Counted from the stretch's first letter, positions 12,361 to 24,487 are shown. The stretch: 64,000 nucleotides of DNA from Cercophora sp. LCS_1 (GCA_036250225.1 JAPZLL010000010.1:682001-746000), one strand, 5' to 3'. Numbers and translations are program-made. Notes: generated by a model from the letters alone, not told the origin.

Positions 12361-14240
12361 TCAATACGTCTCTCCAACGTCCTCTAATTTCCTCCCTCCT
12401 GGTAGCAGAATCCCTGAACCACCTGGTCCTGAACTTGCTCGTCGCCCGGTTCCGCCACTTTGTCTCCTTGCGCTGCTAGGCATGGGGATTCCGCTAGCAC
12501 CGTCGGTATCGAACTTGCTGTAGGTACCGCGACGGCTGGGTGTCCTCAGGTCCCCGGTCAGGTCAGCCGCGAGCTCGTCCGCCTCGGCTGTACTGTAGCT
12601 CACGCTCTGGCTCTGACCGTGCCCATGCATGCTTCCACCCAAACTGCTCCTCGGCCGACCAAGAGGGGTGCGGGCACCACTGAGGCTGGTCCGGCTCATA
12701 GGTCTCGGCGGGGGCATGAAGCCGCTTTGCGCGGTACCGTGTGAATCCGTTCGGCTGGCGGGGCGCGCGTAGCTCGAGACACTAGCTCGGCTGCTTGGCC
12801 GCGACAGGTCTGAGTCGGCAGCACCACCCGGGTTCCGATTCGGCAGCGGCCCAAACGAAAGGCGCGAGACGCCCGAAGTACTAAGTCGGGGAACGTGCTT
12901 GCTAGTGCTTGAAGACATGCTGCTGCGGAGGTCGGTGGTCCGCGACTGCGTGGGTGTTGCTTCGTCGCCGTGGATGCTACCTGCAATAGAGGAGGCGGTG
13001 GAGCCGACAGTGCGCTTTCGGCTGCGGATAGTAACGGTCGAGGGAACGGCGACAGAGCCTCGCGGGGAGGACTTTGGTGGGGTGTTGATGGGGCCAGGTA
13101 GCTTGGAGCGGGCGGATTGGACGCGCGCTTCGAGGCGCTGCATCTGGGCGGTGAGGGTTCGGATGTGGGTGAGCGAGGTGGAGGTAGTGATCTTGTGCGA
13201 GGTGGAGCGCGCTGTGCGCATGGCGGACGTCTTCGTAGGGGCGGGCGTTCGGAGTGCGTTGCTCGTCGTGGCGATACGGCTTCCTGGCGCGCGCGTTGTC
13301 GAGGAAGAGAACAATTTCGGCTTCGGGGTGATGCTGTTGTCGGCCGACGGCAGACGGGGCTTCCGTGCCATTGGCGTCTTGATAGGGCCCTTGGCCAGCG
13401 GCGCCGATGCATCCGACATGGGTGGTGAAGGAGGGTCTTGGATTTCGGAGACGGTATCGGCGGTAGCGATAGACTTGGTGTCTGGCGGCGTGGTGACCAT
13501 GGGCGAGCTCGCGGTCGAGTGTGGTGAGTTGTCGAACGTGGGGGACTCCGGAATGGAGAGATCGGTAGAGATGCTCGACAAATGTCGGGACTCTTGCTTT
13601 CGAATCTTGTCTTGCAGAATCTCTGCTTCAATCTTGAGATCCGAAAGCTCCTCGCGCAGTCGCTGGGCCTCCACGCGGAGTTGTTCTCGCTCCTGTTCGC
13701 CGATCTTGATTTCCTCCTCCATCATCACGCCCCGCTCGATCGCTACATTGTACTTAGATTCGAGGTCCTCTAGCGACGACGTCGTATTCCTGGCTTGGCG
13801 CTCAAAGTCATCGTTTGCCACCTCGATGTCGCGTAACTTGAGCTGGAGTGTTCGGTTCGTATCTCGAAGCGTCGTGATCTCCTTCTCAAGAACACCCTGA
13901 GCGGCGTTCGCCTCGGCTTTCGATTCCTTGTATTTCCTCTGTGGTGGGCAAGTGGGTCAGTTCTGACCGCCTCCATCGCATGGCGGGGGCAGGGAAAACG
14001 GATGATGCATACCTTCCACTCCTCCACCTCGTAGCTCAGCGACTCAGCCTTTTCCTGCAGCGCACGCTCCCGCTTGTCGGCTGCATCAAGATCCTTCTCG
14101 AGTTCGGCCTCTAGCTCTTTACTGGAGGTTTGGAATTCGGACAGCTCGTGCTCCAGCAGTTCGTATTGCGACTTGTACCAGGCGAGGGCATCTTCAGCGC
14201 TGGACTCTGCGCTGGGCGGCGACGATGGTGGCTCAGCCAT
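12361..14240 (-). CDS. nudE: Nuclear distribution protein NudE (RO-11 homologue)
   Basis: Two exons, 14240..14013 and 13938..12361, with a 74-bp phase-0 intron (donor GTATGC, acceptor CACAG), giving 601 residues. The N-terminal 190 or so residues are one long coiled coil typical of NudE/Nde1: YKSQYELLEHELSEFQ, EVEEWKRKYKESKAEAN, ANDDFERQARNTTSSLEDLE. The rest is low-complexity Ser/Thr/Pro/Arg-rich sequence, as in other filamentous fungi. NudE binds Lis1/NudF and dynein light/intermediate chains and regulates cytoplasmic dynein in nuclear migration along hyphae; Neurospora ro-11 mutants have a ropy phenotype. The start is supported by the acidic MAEPPSSPPS leader directly before the coil. Nothing looks broken. 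Confidence 0.95.
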
Positions 14241-15622
14241 CTGTGTTTACAGCGCGGCTTGTTGTCCCGCGCGGCCTCGCATGTGATTGACTGAGGGAAT
14301 GATGGTGCGAAAGGAACCGTCTGCGGTCGGCGACGAAGCGATCAGAATTGCAGTTGATGCGTCGCTTCGTGTGTTCGAGTTCGTAGGTTCGGTATGGAGT
14401 ATTTTGCGGCTGTAGGGGCGCTGTCGGGGTGCGAACGTGGTGTTGAGGTCGAATCAACAACGCCCGCAATTTGGCATGTCGCGATGGCTCAGAGTTACGA
14501 CGTGCGTCGCGGGGTCGTGAATGTGCAGAGCCGGGGAAGTGGCGGCTCTGTCGTCGGGTTGTCGATTTTGTCGACTTTTCGCATCCGGCGACCGTATTAC
14601 TTACCTGTTTGCCGGGGTTGTCGTCGTCGCTGTCGGTCGGATGTTGTCGATGTTGAGGGAAGGAGGAGCCCCCAGAGGGCGAGGGTGTTTTCCTTGGCGT
14701 TCGTTTGTGTCTCTCCTGGCCCGTCGCATGGCGCTAAAACTCCACTTCCTGCCGCCCTGGCAACCGTGCACCCTTCGAAGTCTCGAGCGGCGCTACCACA
14801 CTCGCCGCCGTCTCTTTCCGCTTCTTCAACAAAAACAAGCCAAGTGGGTTCGATTTGTTATCTTTGGCGCATTTCACTTTGCAATTTCCTGGAATGAACT
14901 CTAGGCTTTCAAGGCCGTCGCGGCTTCAACCGACACGCATTCTCGCCAAGGATATTGCGATGCCGCATCTGGCTATCTGGCATTCCTTGGGACCGTTCTC
15001 TTGGACGCGGGCCTCCAACGTCATCATGAGTGGCACTTGTCAATGCCCCGCCACGCTTCTCGGAACCGTCTTGTCATGCCCATCCATTCGGTCGCAGGAC
15101 TGCCAATGGCCAGCCACTCATGTTGCAGTGCCGCTCTCCGTGGCCCATAAGAACTGAAACAGGTGGTATTTGCCAAAACTCGCCATTTGCCAGCAATGCG
15201 ACCGAAAAGGATGCATTCAAATGACCATTGTCATGCGTTGGTCCAGCCTCAGTCAGCGTCACCCGCCGCCAGCTGTCATTGCCGGAGCTGGATCGGCATC
15301 GCAGTTGAGCCGCCAGCTGAAAGTAGCTCTTTCAGCTGTCCGTTTCAGCTGTCCCAGTGGTGAACTCCAAGACCGACGAGAGCAGGCCGATCTTCTCTTC
15401 ACAAGTCAATGTAGCTATTGTGCCATCCCCGGCGGGTTCTATACGTTTCTATCGTTGCTTTCTTCACTCGGCTGTCCCAATGCATCAGGTCCAGCCCAGG
15501 AACTGTCCCATACCAGATTTCACATCAGTCGTGTGGCTCCTCCCAACTTGCTTGCTCTCCTAGCAGATCTTCATCGCTTCGTTCACCGTATAAATGAATT
15601 TCAACAAACATAGATCGGCCCC
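14241..15622. other. Intergenic region upstream of nudE
   Basis: About 1.4 kb with no frame I can relate to a protein. It contains the nudE promoter and, at its right end, the 3' region of the GPI-protein gene. Confidence 0.45.
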
Positions 15623-16108
15623 TCAAAGCAACAAGAACGCAGCTCCGGCCATCAGCCCAATCCCCCATCCAACTTGAACTTTCGACCCAGCAGACCCAGT
15701 ACCAACAAACGGATACCCCTCAACCGTGTAATTTTGACTGTCAATACTCGACCCCCTGCCCCTTTCCTCATGGAATCTCAGTCGAAACCACGAGATGCCA
15801 CCGACAATAGTGTTGTTGTTCGAGAGCAGCGCATTTCGCACGTCAGTGGCGTTCCAGACAAATTCGTTCGTGCCAGCCGCGTGCGTGAAGTTTTCCTTGA
15901 GCCCATACGCAAAGGCCGCCGTGTGCCACCAGATATCAACAAACTCGTAGTCGCGCGCCTCTTGGCTGGCGGGTTCAACCGTCCATGCTATCGTGATTGC
16001 TTCGGAATTGAGATTGATAGGCTTGCCGACTTCGGGCAGGGTAAAGTTGACTTGGGCCAGGGCGCTTGGCGCGAGGGCGAGGAGGGAGAGGCTGATCAGG
16101 GGATGCAT
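15623..16108 (-). CDS. Small secreted GPI-anchored cell-surface protein
   Basis: Single-exon gene of 161 residues from the ATG at 16108. It starts with a clear signal peptide (MHPLISLSLLALAPSALA, cut before QVNFTLPEVG). A beta-sandwich-like segment with an ITIAWTVEP stretch and several N-glycosylation sites (NFT, NAT, NNT, NYT) follows. It ends with a small-residue omega region (GTGSAGSK) and a hydrophobic tail (VGWGIGLMAGAAFLLL), the classical GPI-attachment signal. The layout matches the fungal Kre9/Knh1-like or Ser/Thr-rich GPI-anchored cell-wall family. A role in cell-wall structure or adhesion is inference from that family. Confidence 0.8.
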   Translation of the reverse strand: MHPLISLSLLALAPSALAQVNFTLPEVGKPINLNSEAITIAWTVEPASQEARDYEFVDIWWHTAAFAYGLKENFTHAAGTNEFVWNATDVRNALLSNNNTIVGGISWFRLRFHEERGRGSSIDSQNYTVEGYPFVGTGSAGSKVQVGWGIGLMAGAAFLLL

Positions 16109-16701
16109 TCTCTTGGTTTGTTTTGTTTTATTGGGTTGCAAGTGAGATTTTTGGGAAGGAATCGATCGTATGAGAGGATGCGGCGAGTTTTTATGGCTGT
16201 GGGGTTAAGTAGTCGGACAAGGACGGAAGGTGAGTGCCAAGTCCGGTGTTGATCCTTCAATGTTGCGCTCCGCCCCAGTCGGATAAATTAGCCCTACGGC
16301 ATTGTAACGGTGGTAGCCAATTGTCTGCGTATTAGCGATGGACCGAGCGACGTCTGCCTTGCTAAATTATTGGGGGCCAAGCTGACTCAAAAGATATCGA
16401 TCACGGCGGTTCATCAGTTGCCGAATAGGAGTCAATAGAAGATTTCATCTTGTCGTTATGACAATGTTCAATCTGGATTGAGACGTATATATGCTCTCTT
16501 GGAGGCTCCAAGATTGCAGTAGCTGTCAACCAAGTTGTGAGACTGGTTACACTTGCGTGAATTACTAACGGCTGATCATCCATGCTTGTGATGTGCACGG
16601 TACTGCGACATGAGGTGGAGCAAAATCTCACGATTATGTTCCCTTTTTAATTGGCCTATCGGGGGCTTGGGGCTTGAGGTCTAAACTGATGTTGGCGGCG
16701 T
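16109..16701. other. Intergenic region
   Basis: About 590 bp with no supported gene. It should hold the promoter of the GPI-protein gene. Confidence 0.4.
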
Positions 16702-17767
16702 TCAGGCGTCGGTATGGAGGCCAACTGCCAACTTCCTCAACTCGTCCCAGTTGTGACTGACCTCGTGTGCCCAAGAATCCAGCTTCAACTCGCGGAGTTT
16801 GGGCATCCAATCCGGAGCATGATTTGCGAAGCGCAAAAGCGCATGCCCGCCGGGAATCTCAGGTACCCGCACTCCACGGACCCGGAGGACCTCGAGCCTT
16901 TTGCAGCCCTTGACTAGATTGAGAAGGGAATCTTCGTCTCCTACTACACTAATGCCACCGAAGCCTACAGTGAGCTCGGCTAGCGCAGGAAACTCTGACA
17001 AGGATTTGGGCTTGATTGGTGAATGACTCCAATAGCAAATTTCACAATCGGCGTCACCGATGATCGATATCTTCTCCAGCGTCCCCGCCGAATCAGAGGA
17101 TGTGAGAAGGTCGAAGAGTGTTGACGGAGATGGGGCGTCATCCGGGCCGTGATTGAACCCCCACCCAAAAATGCGGTGAGTGGTCTTGAACTCTTGAAGA
17201 CGAACACATGCCTTGAGCAGACCTTCCAGAGTTTTCCTTTTCGGTCTGAACTGGCTGAGGGTAAGCAAGGTAATATTCAGCCTGACCCCCGCGTCAATCA
17301 CAGCATCGCCTCGCTTATTCTCAGTCAAAGATAGCCTTGAGGAGCGGATAGGTCCGGGTGAGTATGGCATTGCAAGCGCCAAATCTCCAAGTCCTGAGTG
17401 ACAGATGCCCCAGAGAGGGAAGAACGTTGATTCCGACGGGTTCGAGGTGAACGGTATTCCGCCCGGGTCAATAGCCAACTGGAATGTCCAGGTAAGCGAG
17501 CTTTGGAAAAAGGTAGAGCAACGCTTGGATGCTGGACAGTGCAGGCCGAAAATCAAGTTCATTGACCAAGTTCTTCAGATGGGCCAGGTTTTTCTCCTCT
17601 TTGGTAAACTTCCACATGGTCTTTGCGTATTCCGCATGCTGGATTTTGATGCTTCGAACCAAGGGCGCAATCTTGGGATCTGCAACGGCGTGGATGAGTG
17701 CTCCGAGGTCGAGGGGCGCGTCTGCACTGGCTATAATGTTGCGGTATAGCACTGGTTCAAGTTGCAA
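16702..17767 (-). pseudogene. F-box/LRR-like protein relic, probably disrupted
   Basis: Two overlapping minus-strand frames together read like the C-terminal part of a fungal F-box/leucine-rich protein. 17767..17468 contains SADAPLDLGALIHAVADP, APLVRSIKIQHAEYAKT and ALLYLFPKLAYLDIP. A second frame down to 16702 contains TLEKISIIGDADC, LSEFPALAELTVGFGG and KGCKRLEVLRVRGVRVPEIPG. Going from one to the other needs a frame change near 17460; I found no good donor/acceptor pair there, and no N-terminal F-box upstream. A frameshifted, 5'-truncated gene is the simplest reading. A real gene with an intron I missed is possible. Confidence 0.4.
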
Positions 17768-18493
17768 CGGACCGTAATTAAAGTATTAGCGCTTGCAGGT
17801 GGTGTCAAGACTCTGGAGGAAGAGGACTATGACCCGAAATATCTCGACAATACACTCCAGTGGCCAGGGCAGGCTGTACCTTTGCTAGCGGAACTGTTGG
17901 AGGCACAGGAATGGTAATTCAACCCGCGAGAGTGATATTAAAGGGAGTCTTTATTTGTAGAATATATGTCGAAGTCAAATCAAAAGGCATGAAGCCATGT
18001 TTCAAATGCCTCGCAATATTTTTGAGAGGTATTGGATTTAATGCCGACGGGTGATGGAAATGAAAACACCCCTCACAATTATTTAGAGAGAGATATTTCA
18101 ATTCAATATATTGATGTTTTTGAAGGCAACAATGCTATTGAGACACTGGCCGTGAGATTTATAACCTCGGATTACGCTTAAATTGAAAGGGGCAAAGGTC
18201 TATGGCTTATGTCGGTATGAGAGCTGCATTTGGACTTTACGCCTCCTTCCATTTCCTCAACGCCCCTGTCTGCTTTCTTCCACAGTTGTTTTGTTTTGGA
18301 AATGCATTTTCTTGATTTTCTAACGCACATATCTCTTTTCCGTTGGGCTCTCGAAGCGATCTTGTAAAGGTGTATTTGATACTTTCCCCACTAATTGCTT
18401 TCTTCTCCCCCTGGGCCTCAGTCTTTAATACTTGCCGTATTTTTCATTATTTCCTTCTATCGCTTTATGCTTTCTGTAGGCAGAAAGGCTATA
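17768..18493. other. AT-rich intergenic stretch
   Basis: About 730 bp, AT-rich around 17900-18200. No protein-like frame is seen. Confidence 0.4.
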
Positions 18494-20612
18494 TCATATG
18501 ATAGTGATGACCCGAACCAAACCAGCCAGCTGAGGATTCTCCAGATCAAGCTTCAGCATGATTTTTGTATCCAACGGCCATCCAAGTCGGTGGTTGATGG
18601 CGGTTGTGAACCATTCAGCATTGTTGTATGTGACAACCCTCATGTACCTTCCTCTGTCGACTCCATCCTCCACTTGGGAAAGAATCAGTGCCCGCGCACG
18701 GTAGTGTTCTTGGCTGGAATGTATGAGAACATATGCGAGGATGAGATCCGACGACTCCGTCCTGTGTACCCACTGCAACCACTCCCTATTCTCATCCACA
18801 TCCCCGGGGTTGAGGGGTGTTTTCATCCCAGATGTGAGTGCTTTCAGAACATGTATGTAATGACTCATCCTGGGTGTCGCAAGGGTTGGGCAGTAGGATA
18901 TAGTTATCCCTCACCGCTTTATCGTTTTCGTGTATTGGATGGTGAAAGACGGCCCGGTTGTGATTGCCCGTACCTGCAACTCGCCTGACGTGAAGCTGTG
19001 CAGACCGTTCGGGTCGTCGCATTGGACAGAGACATTGAGAACGTCGATAACGTCGAACTGATCAAAGTCGTTGAAATAGAGAGCGCAAGTGTTGATATGG
19101 CCATCGATGCTCGCCTAGGACTAGGATGGGGCGTGGTCTTGGAGCCCTTGCTCGCCGCTGTCGCTTCGACTGAATATCGTTTTGTCCATACCACAGTAGC
19201 TGTTTATACAAGTCCGTTTTCCAGAGCCCAGCAAGGTATTTGTCTCCTGTTCGATCTTTAGATGACCAGCAAGCGCGGAGATGGCAATCATCTTGTCGTG
19301 CGGGGTGAGTATCAACTAGCTCCGACCAAGCCCGGCGGTTCTCCGAGTCGGAGTTGTAGTTGAGTCGCGGCTTGGGAGATTCCGGGTTTTGCTTATTGGT
19401 AAAGGCCTAGAACCCGCTGGGCACGCCGTTTGGGAACTGCTCCGACGCAAAGAGCTCCACGTACTCCCAGTATACTTGTTCTTCAATGAATGAAAGTTGC
19501 CTCTTTGCCAGACAACGTTCTTGAACTACCCAACCTCGCCTGTTGAGCGGGGTATTGGTGACATCTTTTCGAGACGGGAAGGGTCCCCTCCATTGAAGCA
19601 ACCACTTTCGCCGTTCGGCGCCCGCACCGCTGCAATATTGCAACGGGCGTTTCCATAAACAGAGACTATCTGAGGCGATTGCTCCAGCCAGTCAGCATGG
19701 TATTCTTGGTTTATACAGATGGAGTCGATCCAAATGTATTCGTATCCTAGGGATTGCGCGATTTGGAGAGCTTCGCGATACGTCTTGGGAAGGACGTCTA
19801 CCAGGATGACTGGTTTTGGAGCTCCGACTCGTTTGCGTCTATGAGCGCAAAGGGTCACTGAGAGCCCTAGCAGTGGCCGAGTGCTGTATATTCCATTCTC
19901 TCTCCGATCCTTGGAAGGACCAGGCACCATTTCAGTTCCTCAGGGGTCACTGTACCCGGGAGGATCTTGATAATCTTTTCGGCATGAACCCTAAGCTAGT
20001 GTCCAATCGGTGGCACCTGGGGTGCTCCGTCAAACATGTACGGAGCCAGCGATTCCATAGCGGCGATGAAGAAGAAATAGATTTGCCAGTGACCTGCAGT
20101 TTTGGTTCGAAGCAAGGGCGATCTTGTATCTACTGGACAGGCTGAAAGGCGACATAGTGGGATCACGGCATGCTTTCAAGGTCCGGCGGCGTGGAAAAAT
20201 GGTTCAGAAACCCCAGGTCCAGCCAAGGGCGCGCTTGGGTGCCGTTAGGAGTGCAGATAATCCCTGCACTAAGCGGATGCCCTGTCTCAAGTCCGGAAGC
20301 TTTTGCAGCATCTCCGATATGATAAATCTCGCCGGTGAAGCTTTCGTAAGTTTGAGGGATAGTGTTTTGTGTTTCGAGAAATTCAGCGCCGACGCCGTGC
20401 TGAAGTTTATGCCGCCAAGCCAAGAGGGAGTCCTAGATTCTTCGACAAAGAACACAACCCATTCGGAGAGAGTTGTACAGACCGCTGAGACTTGGGTGGA
20501 TAATGAAAGAGGGCTTGTCAGCAGCCAACATATCATAGAGGGGTCTCCCACTGTAGGCAAATATCCAACGCTCTTTGAAGGCCTGTTTGACAGCTTGAAC
20601 AAACCATGGTGA
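18494..20612 (-). pseudogene. Decayed HET-domain (heterokaryon incompatibility) gene
   Basis: Minus-strand fragments, in order, follow a HET-domain protein but fall in different frames broken by stops. An N-terminal CVLC-containing region and NRWLRTCLTEHPRCHR lie at 20005-20055. Next are LPKTYREALQIAQSLGYEY and WIDSICINQ (19700-19800), which is the HET core, then VYGNARCNIAAV. RRGWVVQERCLAKRQLSF with QVYWEY follows (19450-19560). The C-terminal block contains HYIHVLKALTSGM and ESSDLILAYVLIHSSQEHYR (18494-18868). At least three frame changes and several stops occur. Intact homologues are cytoplasmic proteins that trigger programmed cell death after non-self fusion. The family call rests on the core motifs, the pseudogene call on the frame breaks. 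Confidence 0.75.
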
Positions 20613-21005
20613 AACTGGTTTGGCCGGCGAGTGGGCGTCTTAGATCTTGTCGGGTAAGCGGTTGCGTGGTGGTTGAAGCGAAGAGATTGTTGTAGAGGAT
20701 GAGACCCATGGTGGCGTGCTGATTTTTGGGATTGCCAAAGTGACTGCTTGCATCAAAGCTGGAACTGATTGGCTGGGAAATGAGGGGAAGTTGGCGAGTC
20801 CATCAGGACAGACCTAAGGACTGGGTTGTCACATGATATGGAATGACTGAAAGCGGCACGAGTTGGTTGCAATGGTCCCCTTTTCTGTTTTCGATGTTGA
20901 TAACCGTTGCGTGTTCATCTCGTAAATAAATATCTGGCTTTCCGGAGGTTCTCTGAAAGGGTTGCGAGAAACCAAAGCATGTCAATTTGACGCAGTCCCA
21001 AACCA
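20613..21005. other. Intergenic region
   Basis: About 390 bp without a recognisable gene. Confidence 0.4.
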
Positions 21006-22340
21006 TCAAGCAAAGAACCGATTTCCCGGTCTCGGCAAGCCCAGGTGCTCCCTCAACGTGCTCCCCTCATACTCGGTCCTAAACAGCCCTCGTCTCTGCA
21101 ACTCGGGCACCAGCTTCTCAACGACATCATCCAGACCCTGCGGCACAAACGGGAACGTAATGGTAAATCCATCCGCCCCTTCCTCTTCAAGCCAAACCTC
21201 CATCTCATCCGCAATCGTCTCGGGCGTACCCACAAACGCCAACCCCGAAAACCCTCCATACCTCTGCGCAAGCTGCCTCACCGTCAACCCCTCATCCTTC
21301 GCAAGCTTGAGGACCCCCGCCCTCCCCGTCTTGCTCGCATTCGTCTCAGGCAAATCCTCCGGCAACGGGCCATCCGGATCAAACCCAGACGCATCCGTCC
21401 CCAACGCAACAGAAAGCGAAGCAATCGCACTATCATAATGCACATACCCATCCAGTCTCAACCTCTTCGCCTTAGCCTCCTCAATCGTATCCCCCACAAT
21501 CACCAACGCAGCGGGTAAAATCTTCAAATGCTCCCTCCCCCTTCCAGCAGCAACGGCCCGCCCCTTGATATCAGCATACAACTCCTTGGCACTGGTCAAG
21601 TCCCGCGGCGAGCAAAACACCGCTTCAGCCGTCTCGGCAGCCAGCTGTCGTCCTGGGTCCGACTGCCCAGCCTGCACAATAACAGGCCATCCCTGCACCG
21701 GCCGCGCGATATTCAACGGCCCCCTGACGCTGAGATACTCGCCCTTGTGATCAAGCACATGCATCCTCTCCGGCTCAAAAAATACACCACTCTCCCGGTC
21801 CCGCTTAAACGCATCGTCCGCAAAACTATCCCACAAGCCCGTCACCACGTCGTAAAACTCCCGCGCGCGCTGATACCGGTTGCTATGATCCATGTGCTCG
21901 TCCTGTCCAAAATTCTTGGCTGCGTCGGGGTTAGCAGTCGTCACAATGTTCCACGCTGCGCGGCCGCCACTCAGATGATCGAGCGAGGCGAAGCGGCGAG
22001 CAATGTGGTACGGCTCGTCGTAGGTTGTTGATGCGGTTGCTGCGAGGCCGATTTTGGAGGTAACTTGGGAGAGGGCCGATAGCAAAGTAAAGGGCTCGAA
22101 TGAGGTGACGGTTTGGCTGCGCTTGAGGGCTTCGACGGGCATGTTGAGTACGGCGAGGTGGTCGGCCATGAAGAAGGCGTCGAACTTGGCGGCTTCGAGC
22201 TTGGTGATGAAGGATTTGAGGTGGGATAGGTTGAAGTTGGCATCTGCGTATGCGCCTGGGTAGCGCCAGGCGCCTGTGTGGAGGCTGACCGGGCGCATGA
22301 AGGCTGTGAGGTGGAGTTTTTTGGGGGTGGTGGTTGTCAT
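21006..22340 (-). CDS. LLM-class flavin-dependent monooxygenase, NtaA/SnaA/DszA family
   Basis: Single exon of 444 residues from the ATG at 22340 (MTTTTPKKLHLTAFM). Family hallmarks are visible along the whole length: N-terminal LTAFMRPVSLHTGAWRYPG, KFDAFFMADHLAVL, SFEPFTLLSALSQVTSKIGL, DHLSGGRAAWNIVTTANPDA, then GWPVIVQAGQSDPGRQLAAE and FVGTPETIADEMEVW. This is the nitrilotriacetate monooxygenase component A/dibenzothiophene-sulfone monooxygenase group, which uses reduced FMN from a partner reductase. Length and motifs fit a complete enzyme. The fungal substrate cannot be read from the sequence; roles in xenobiotic, sulfur or nitrogen metabolism are known from bacterial relatives only. No flavin reductase gene is visible next to it. 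Confidence 0.92.
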   Translation of the reverse strand: MTTTTPKKLHLTAFMRPVSLHTGAWRYPGAYADANFNLSHLKSFITKLEAAKFDAFFMADHLAVLNMPVEALKRSQTVTSFEPFTLLSALSQVTSKIGLAATASTTYDEPYHIARRFASLDHLSGGRAAWNIVTTANPDAAKNFGQDEHMDHSNRYQRAREFYDVVTGLWDSFADDAFKRDRESGVFFEPERMHVLDHKGEYLSVRGPLNIARPVQGWPVIVQAGQSDPGRQLAAETAEAVFCSPRDLTSAKELYADIKGRAVAAGRGREHLKILPAALVIVGDTIEEAKAKRLRLDGYVHYDSAIASLSVALGTDASGFDPDGPLPEDLPETNASKTGRAGVLKLAKDEGLTVRQLAQRYGGFSGLAFVGTPETIADEMEVWLEEEGADGFTITFPFVPQGLDDVVEKLVPELQRRGLFRTEYEGSTLREHLGLPRPGNRFFA

Positions 22341-23087
22341 GGTGTCTGGTTGTTGGTGGGTCTGGTTGGATTGTGAGAGGTGAGGCGACGGGGAAGTTAA
22401 AGGGCGAAACAATGGGGTCTGATTTGCTAGATATACTGATTTGGTATGTTGGGCGGACGAATATGTCTACGAAGATGACAAATGCGGAGTTGTGTGTGTA
22501 AACGCCGTTGACCTCGGGACCCACGGGAAGGCGTGATGCGGGGTGATGATTGCAACATGGCGTATCGCCGTTGGCAGTCAACGCATCGCGATAATGCCTC
22601 GTCCAATTGCTTTCAATAATTGGAATCCTCCTTACCATGTTGACGGCAGCCTCTCTTGGTACATTCAGCGTTTGTCGCAAGCGGTTTTTCCGGGGAGGTG
22701 GCTGAGGAGGGCAATGATGATGAATCTGGGGAGGCGGAGTATTTGAATCGGGCCCTAGAGTGCATTTTTAACTGGAAAGCGGTTTTATATGTTTCTCGGC
22801 TCCTGTTTTCTTTCAGACCGCCGAATCAACACCATAAATAAAGGTGTAAAAGGGGCGTTTGTTGACAAGGGAGCTGGACCCTAACCCTGTGTCTGTGGTC
22901 CGTGGCAGTCGTCAGATCGGGGTTGGGATTGGCCGACCGTCTTCAAACGCGACGGCGGGCGATCGCGTGAACTTTATCGTCTGACGCGTTCTTTTTTTAC
23001 CTCTCAGACGAGAATCGGACATCAAAAAGACTGCTTTTTAGGTCGTGTAGACGCGTCCTCGCGAGGGGCGCATCGACGCGCTTGACC
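22341..23087. promoter_or_regulatory. Divergent intergenic region between monooxygenase and YdeI-like genes
   Basis: About 750 bp containing the promoters of two divergent genes. No conserved operator was recognised. Confidence 0.4.
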
Positions 23088-23792
23088 ATGTCCAGGCGAT
23101 CCACCAGGGCGGCGGTCAAGGCAGTGGAAACAGCGCCTCCAGCGCCCACCGCACCCGCCGCACCCGCCAAAAAGCCCGCCAAACAGTCTCCTCCAGCGCC
23201 CTCTGCTTCCGCGTCAACCGCCCCCTCTGCGCTCCCAATCCACTTGTTTGAAGATGTAAACGCATGGGAAGCGTGGCTAGAAGAAAACCATACTGAGGAG
23301 ATCACTGGATTATTCCTCAAGATCAGCAAAAAAAGCGCGGCGGTTGCATCCGTCACATACGACGAGGCGGTCGACACGGCGCTCTGCTTCGGGTGGATTG
23401 ACGGGCAGAGAAAGGGACTCGATGACACGCATTTCCTGCAGCGCTTCACTCCACGGAGGAAAGCGAGCATCTGGTCGAAGCGAAATGTCGACAAGGTCGC
23501 CGTGCTTGTCTCATCGGGCCGGATGAGAGCAGCGGGGCAGGCAGAGGTGGATGCCGCAAAGGCAGATGGGCGATGGGAGAAGGCATACGGGGGATCGAGC
23601 ACCATGGTCATCCCTGAGGACTTTCAGTCGGCGGTGAATCGGAACAAAAAGGCCAAGACATTCTTCGAGTCGCTGGGGAAGACAAAACAGTACGCATTTG
23701 TGTGGAGGATCGAGACGGCGAAGAGGGAGGAGACGCGGAAGAAGCGGATTGCCGAGTTTGTTCAGTTGTTGGCCGAAGGGGAGACGCTGTGA
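23088..23792 (+). CDS. YdeI/OmpD-associated family protein
   Basis: Single exon of 234 residues from the ATG at 23088. An Ala/Pro/Lys-rich N-terminal arm of about 50 residues precedes the conserved domain: LFEDVNAWEAWLEENH, GLFLKISKKS, YDEAVDTALCFGWIDGQRKG, LQRFTPRRKASIWSKRNVDK, then KADGRWEKAYGG and the C-terminal KTKQYAFVWRIETAKR. This is the YdeI/bacteriocin-protection-like domain, common in bacteria and scattered in fungi. The molecular function is poorly defined in any organism. The scattered fungal distribution known for this family makes ancient acquisition from bacteria plausible, but the sequence alone does not show it. Confidence 0.88.
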   Translation: MSRRSTRAAVKAVETAPPAPTAPAAPAKKPAKQSPPAPSASASTAPSALPIHLFEDVNAWEAWLEENHTEEITGLFLKISKKSAAVASVTYDEAVDTALCFGWIDGQRKGLDDTHFLQRFTPRRKASIWSKRNVDKVAVLVSSGRMRAAGQAEVDAAKADGRWEKAYGGSSTMVIPEDFQSAVNRNKKAKTFFESLGKTKQYAFVWRIETAKREETRKKRIAEFVQLLAEGETL

Positions 23793-24487
23793 TTTATGAT
23801 GAGCCATGAACTTGTGGTTTCGCTCTAGACGCAAAATTTTCGTGCCCTGGCACCGAATGGCGATTTGTTGCGTTTGCGTTTGAAGATCGTGACCTCTCTT
23901 TGGCGTCTGGTGGGCGCCTGAGGCGGGCGTCTCCAGGGCGATCTTTGCGACTCGGTCAAAGATGCCTGGGAAACAACGGGAACAAGGACGAACAGGACAC
24001 TAGCTTTGCTACTCTCGGAAGCAGACTGGCAACTGTCGTGGTGTGACAGCAGCAAGGGGGTGCGATGACAGGAGAGGTGGGGCATATGAGCAAGGCTGCT
24101 TGCGTCAAGGATCAAGACGGAAGGAGCGTGGAGCCAAGTCGGGGTTGCTGCGGTGGGTGGGCACTCGCCAACCTTCTTCGCACCGCAAAATTGTACCCTT
24201 GGAGTTCCTTCCTTTATGTGTCATGCCATGCGTCCATGGGCCGCGTAGCAGACTCTGATTGATAATTCTCTCTCTCTTTCAACGTTGTGTCCAAATCAAC
24301 CTTGCTCCCCGAGAACCTGCCTTCTTCCGATCTCCAATGATCGTTTTCTCGTTTCCGTTTCGTTTGCGCTGCTATCGAGTGGGGGACCCGTGCCCGTGGA
24401 TCCCCCCCACATCACAGGGCGAAGGGCCCCTCGACATCTCCTCATTCATTCGAGCTTAGACGTCATCAAGCGAGCGGGCTCCTGTCA
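23793..24487. other. Intergenic region
   Basis: About 700 bp, T/C-rich around 24260-24360, without a recognisable gene. It should hold the 3' regions of the two flanking converging genes. Confidence 0.4.

Noticed and set aside
12696..13631. 311-codon minus-strand frame inside the nudE gene
   Set aside because: Overlaps the Ser/Pro/Arg-rich part of nudE in another frame; low complexity and no independent gene signs.
14394..14897. Plus-strand 167-codon frame upstream of nudE
   Set aside because: No recognisable domain, poor start context, composition like non-coding leader DNA.
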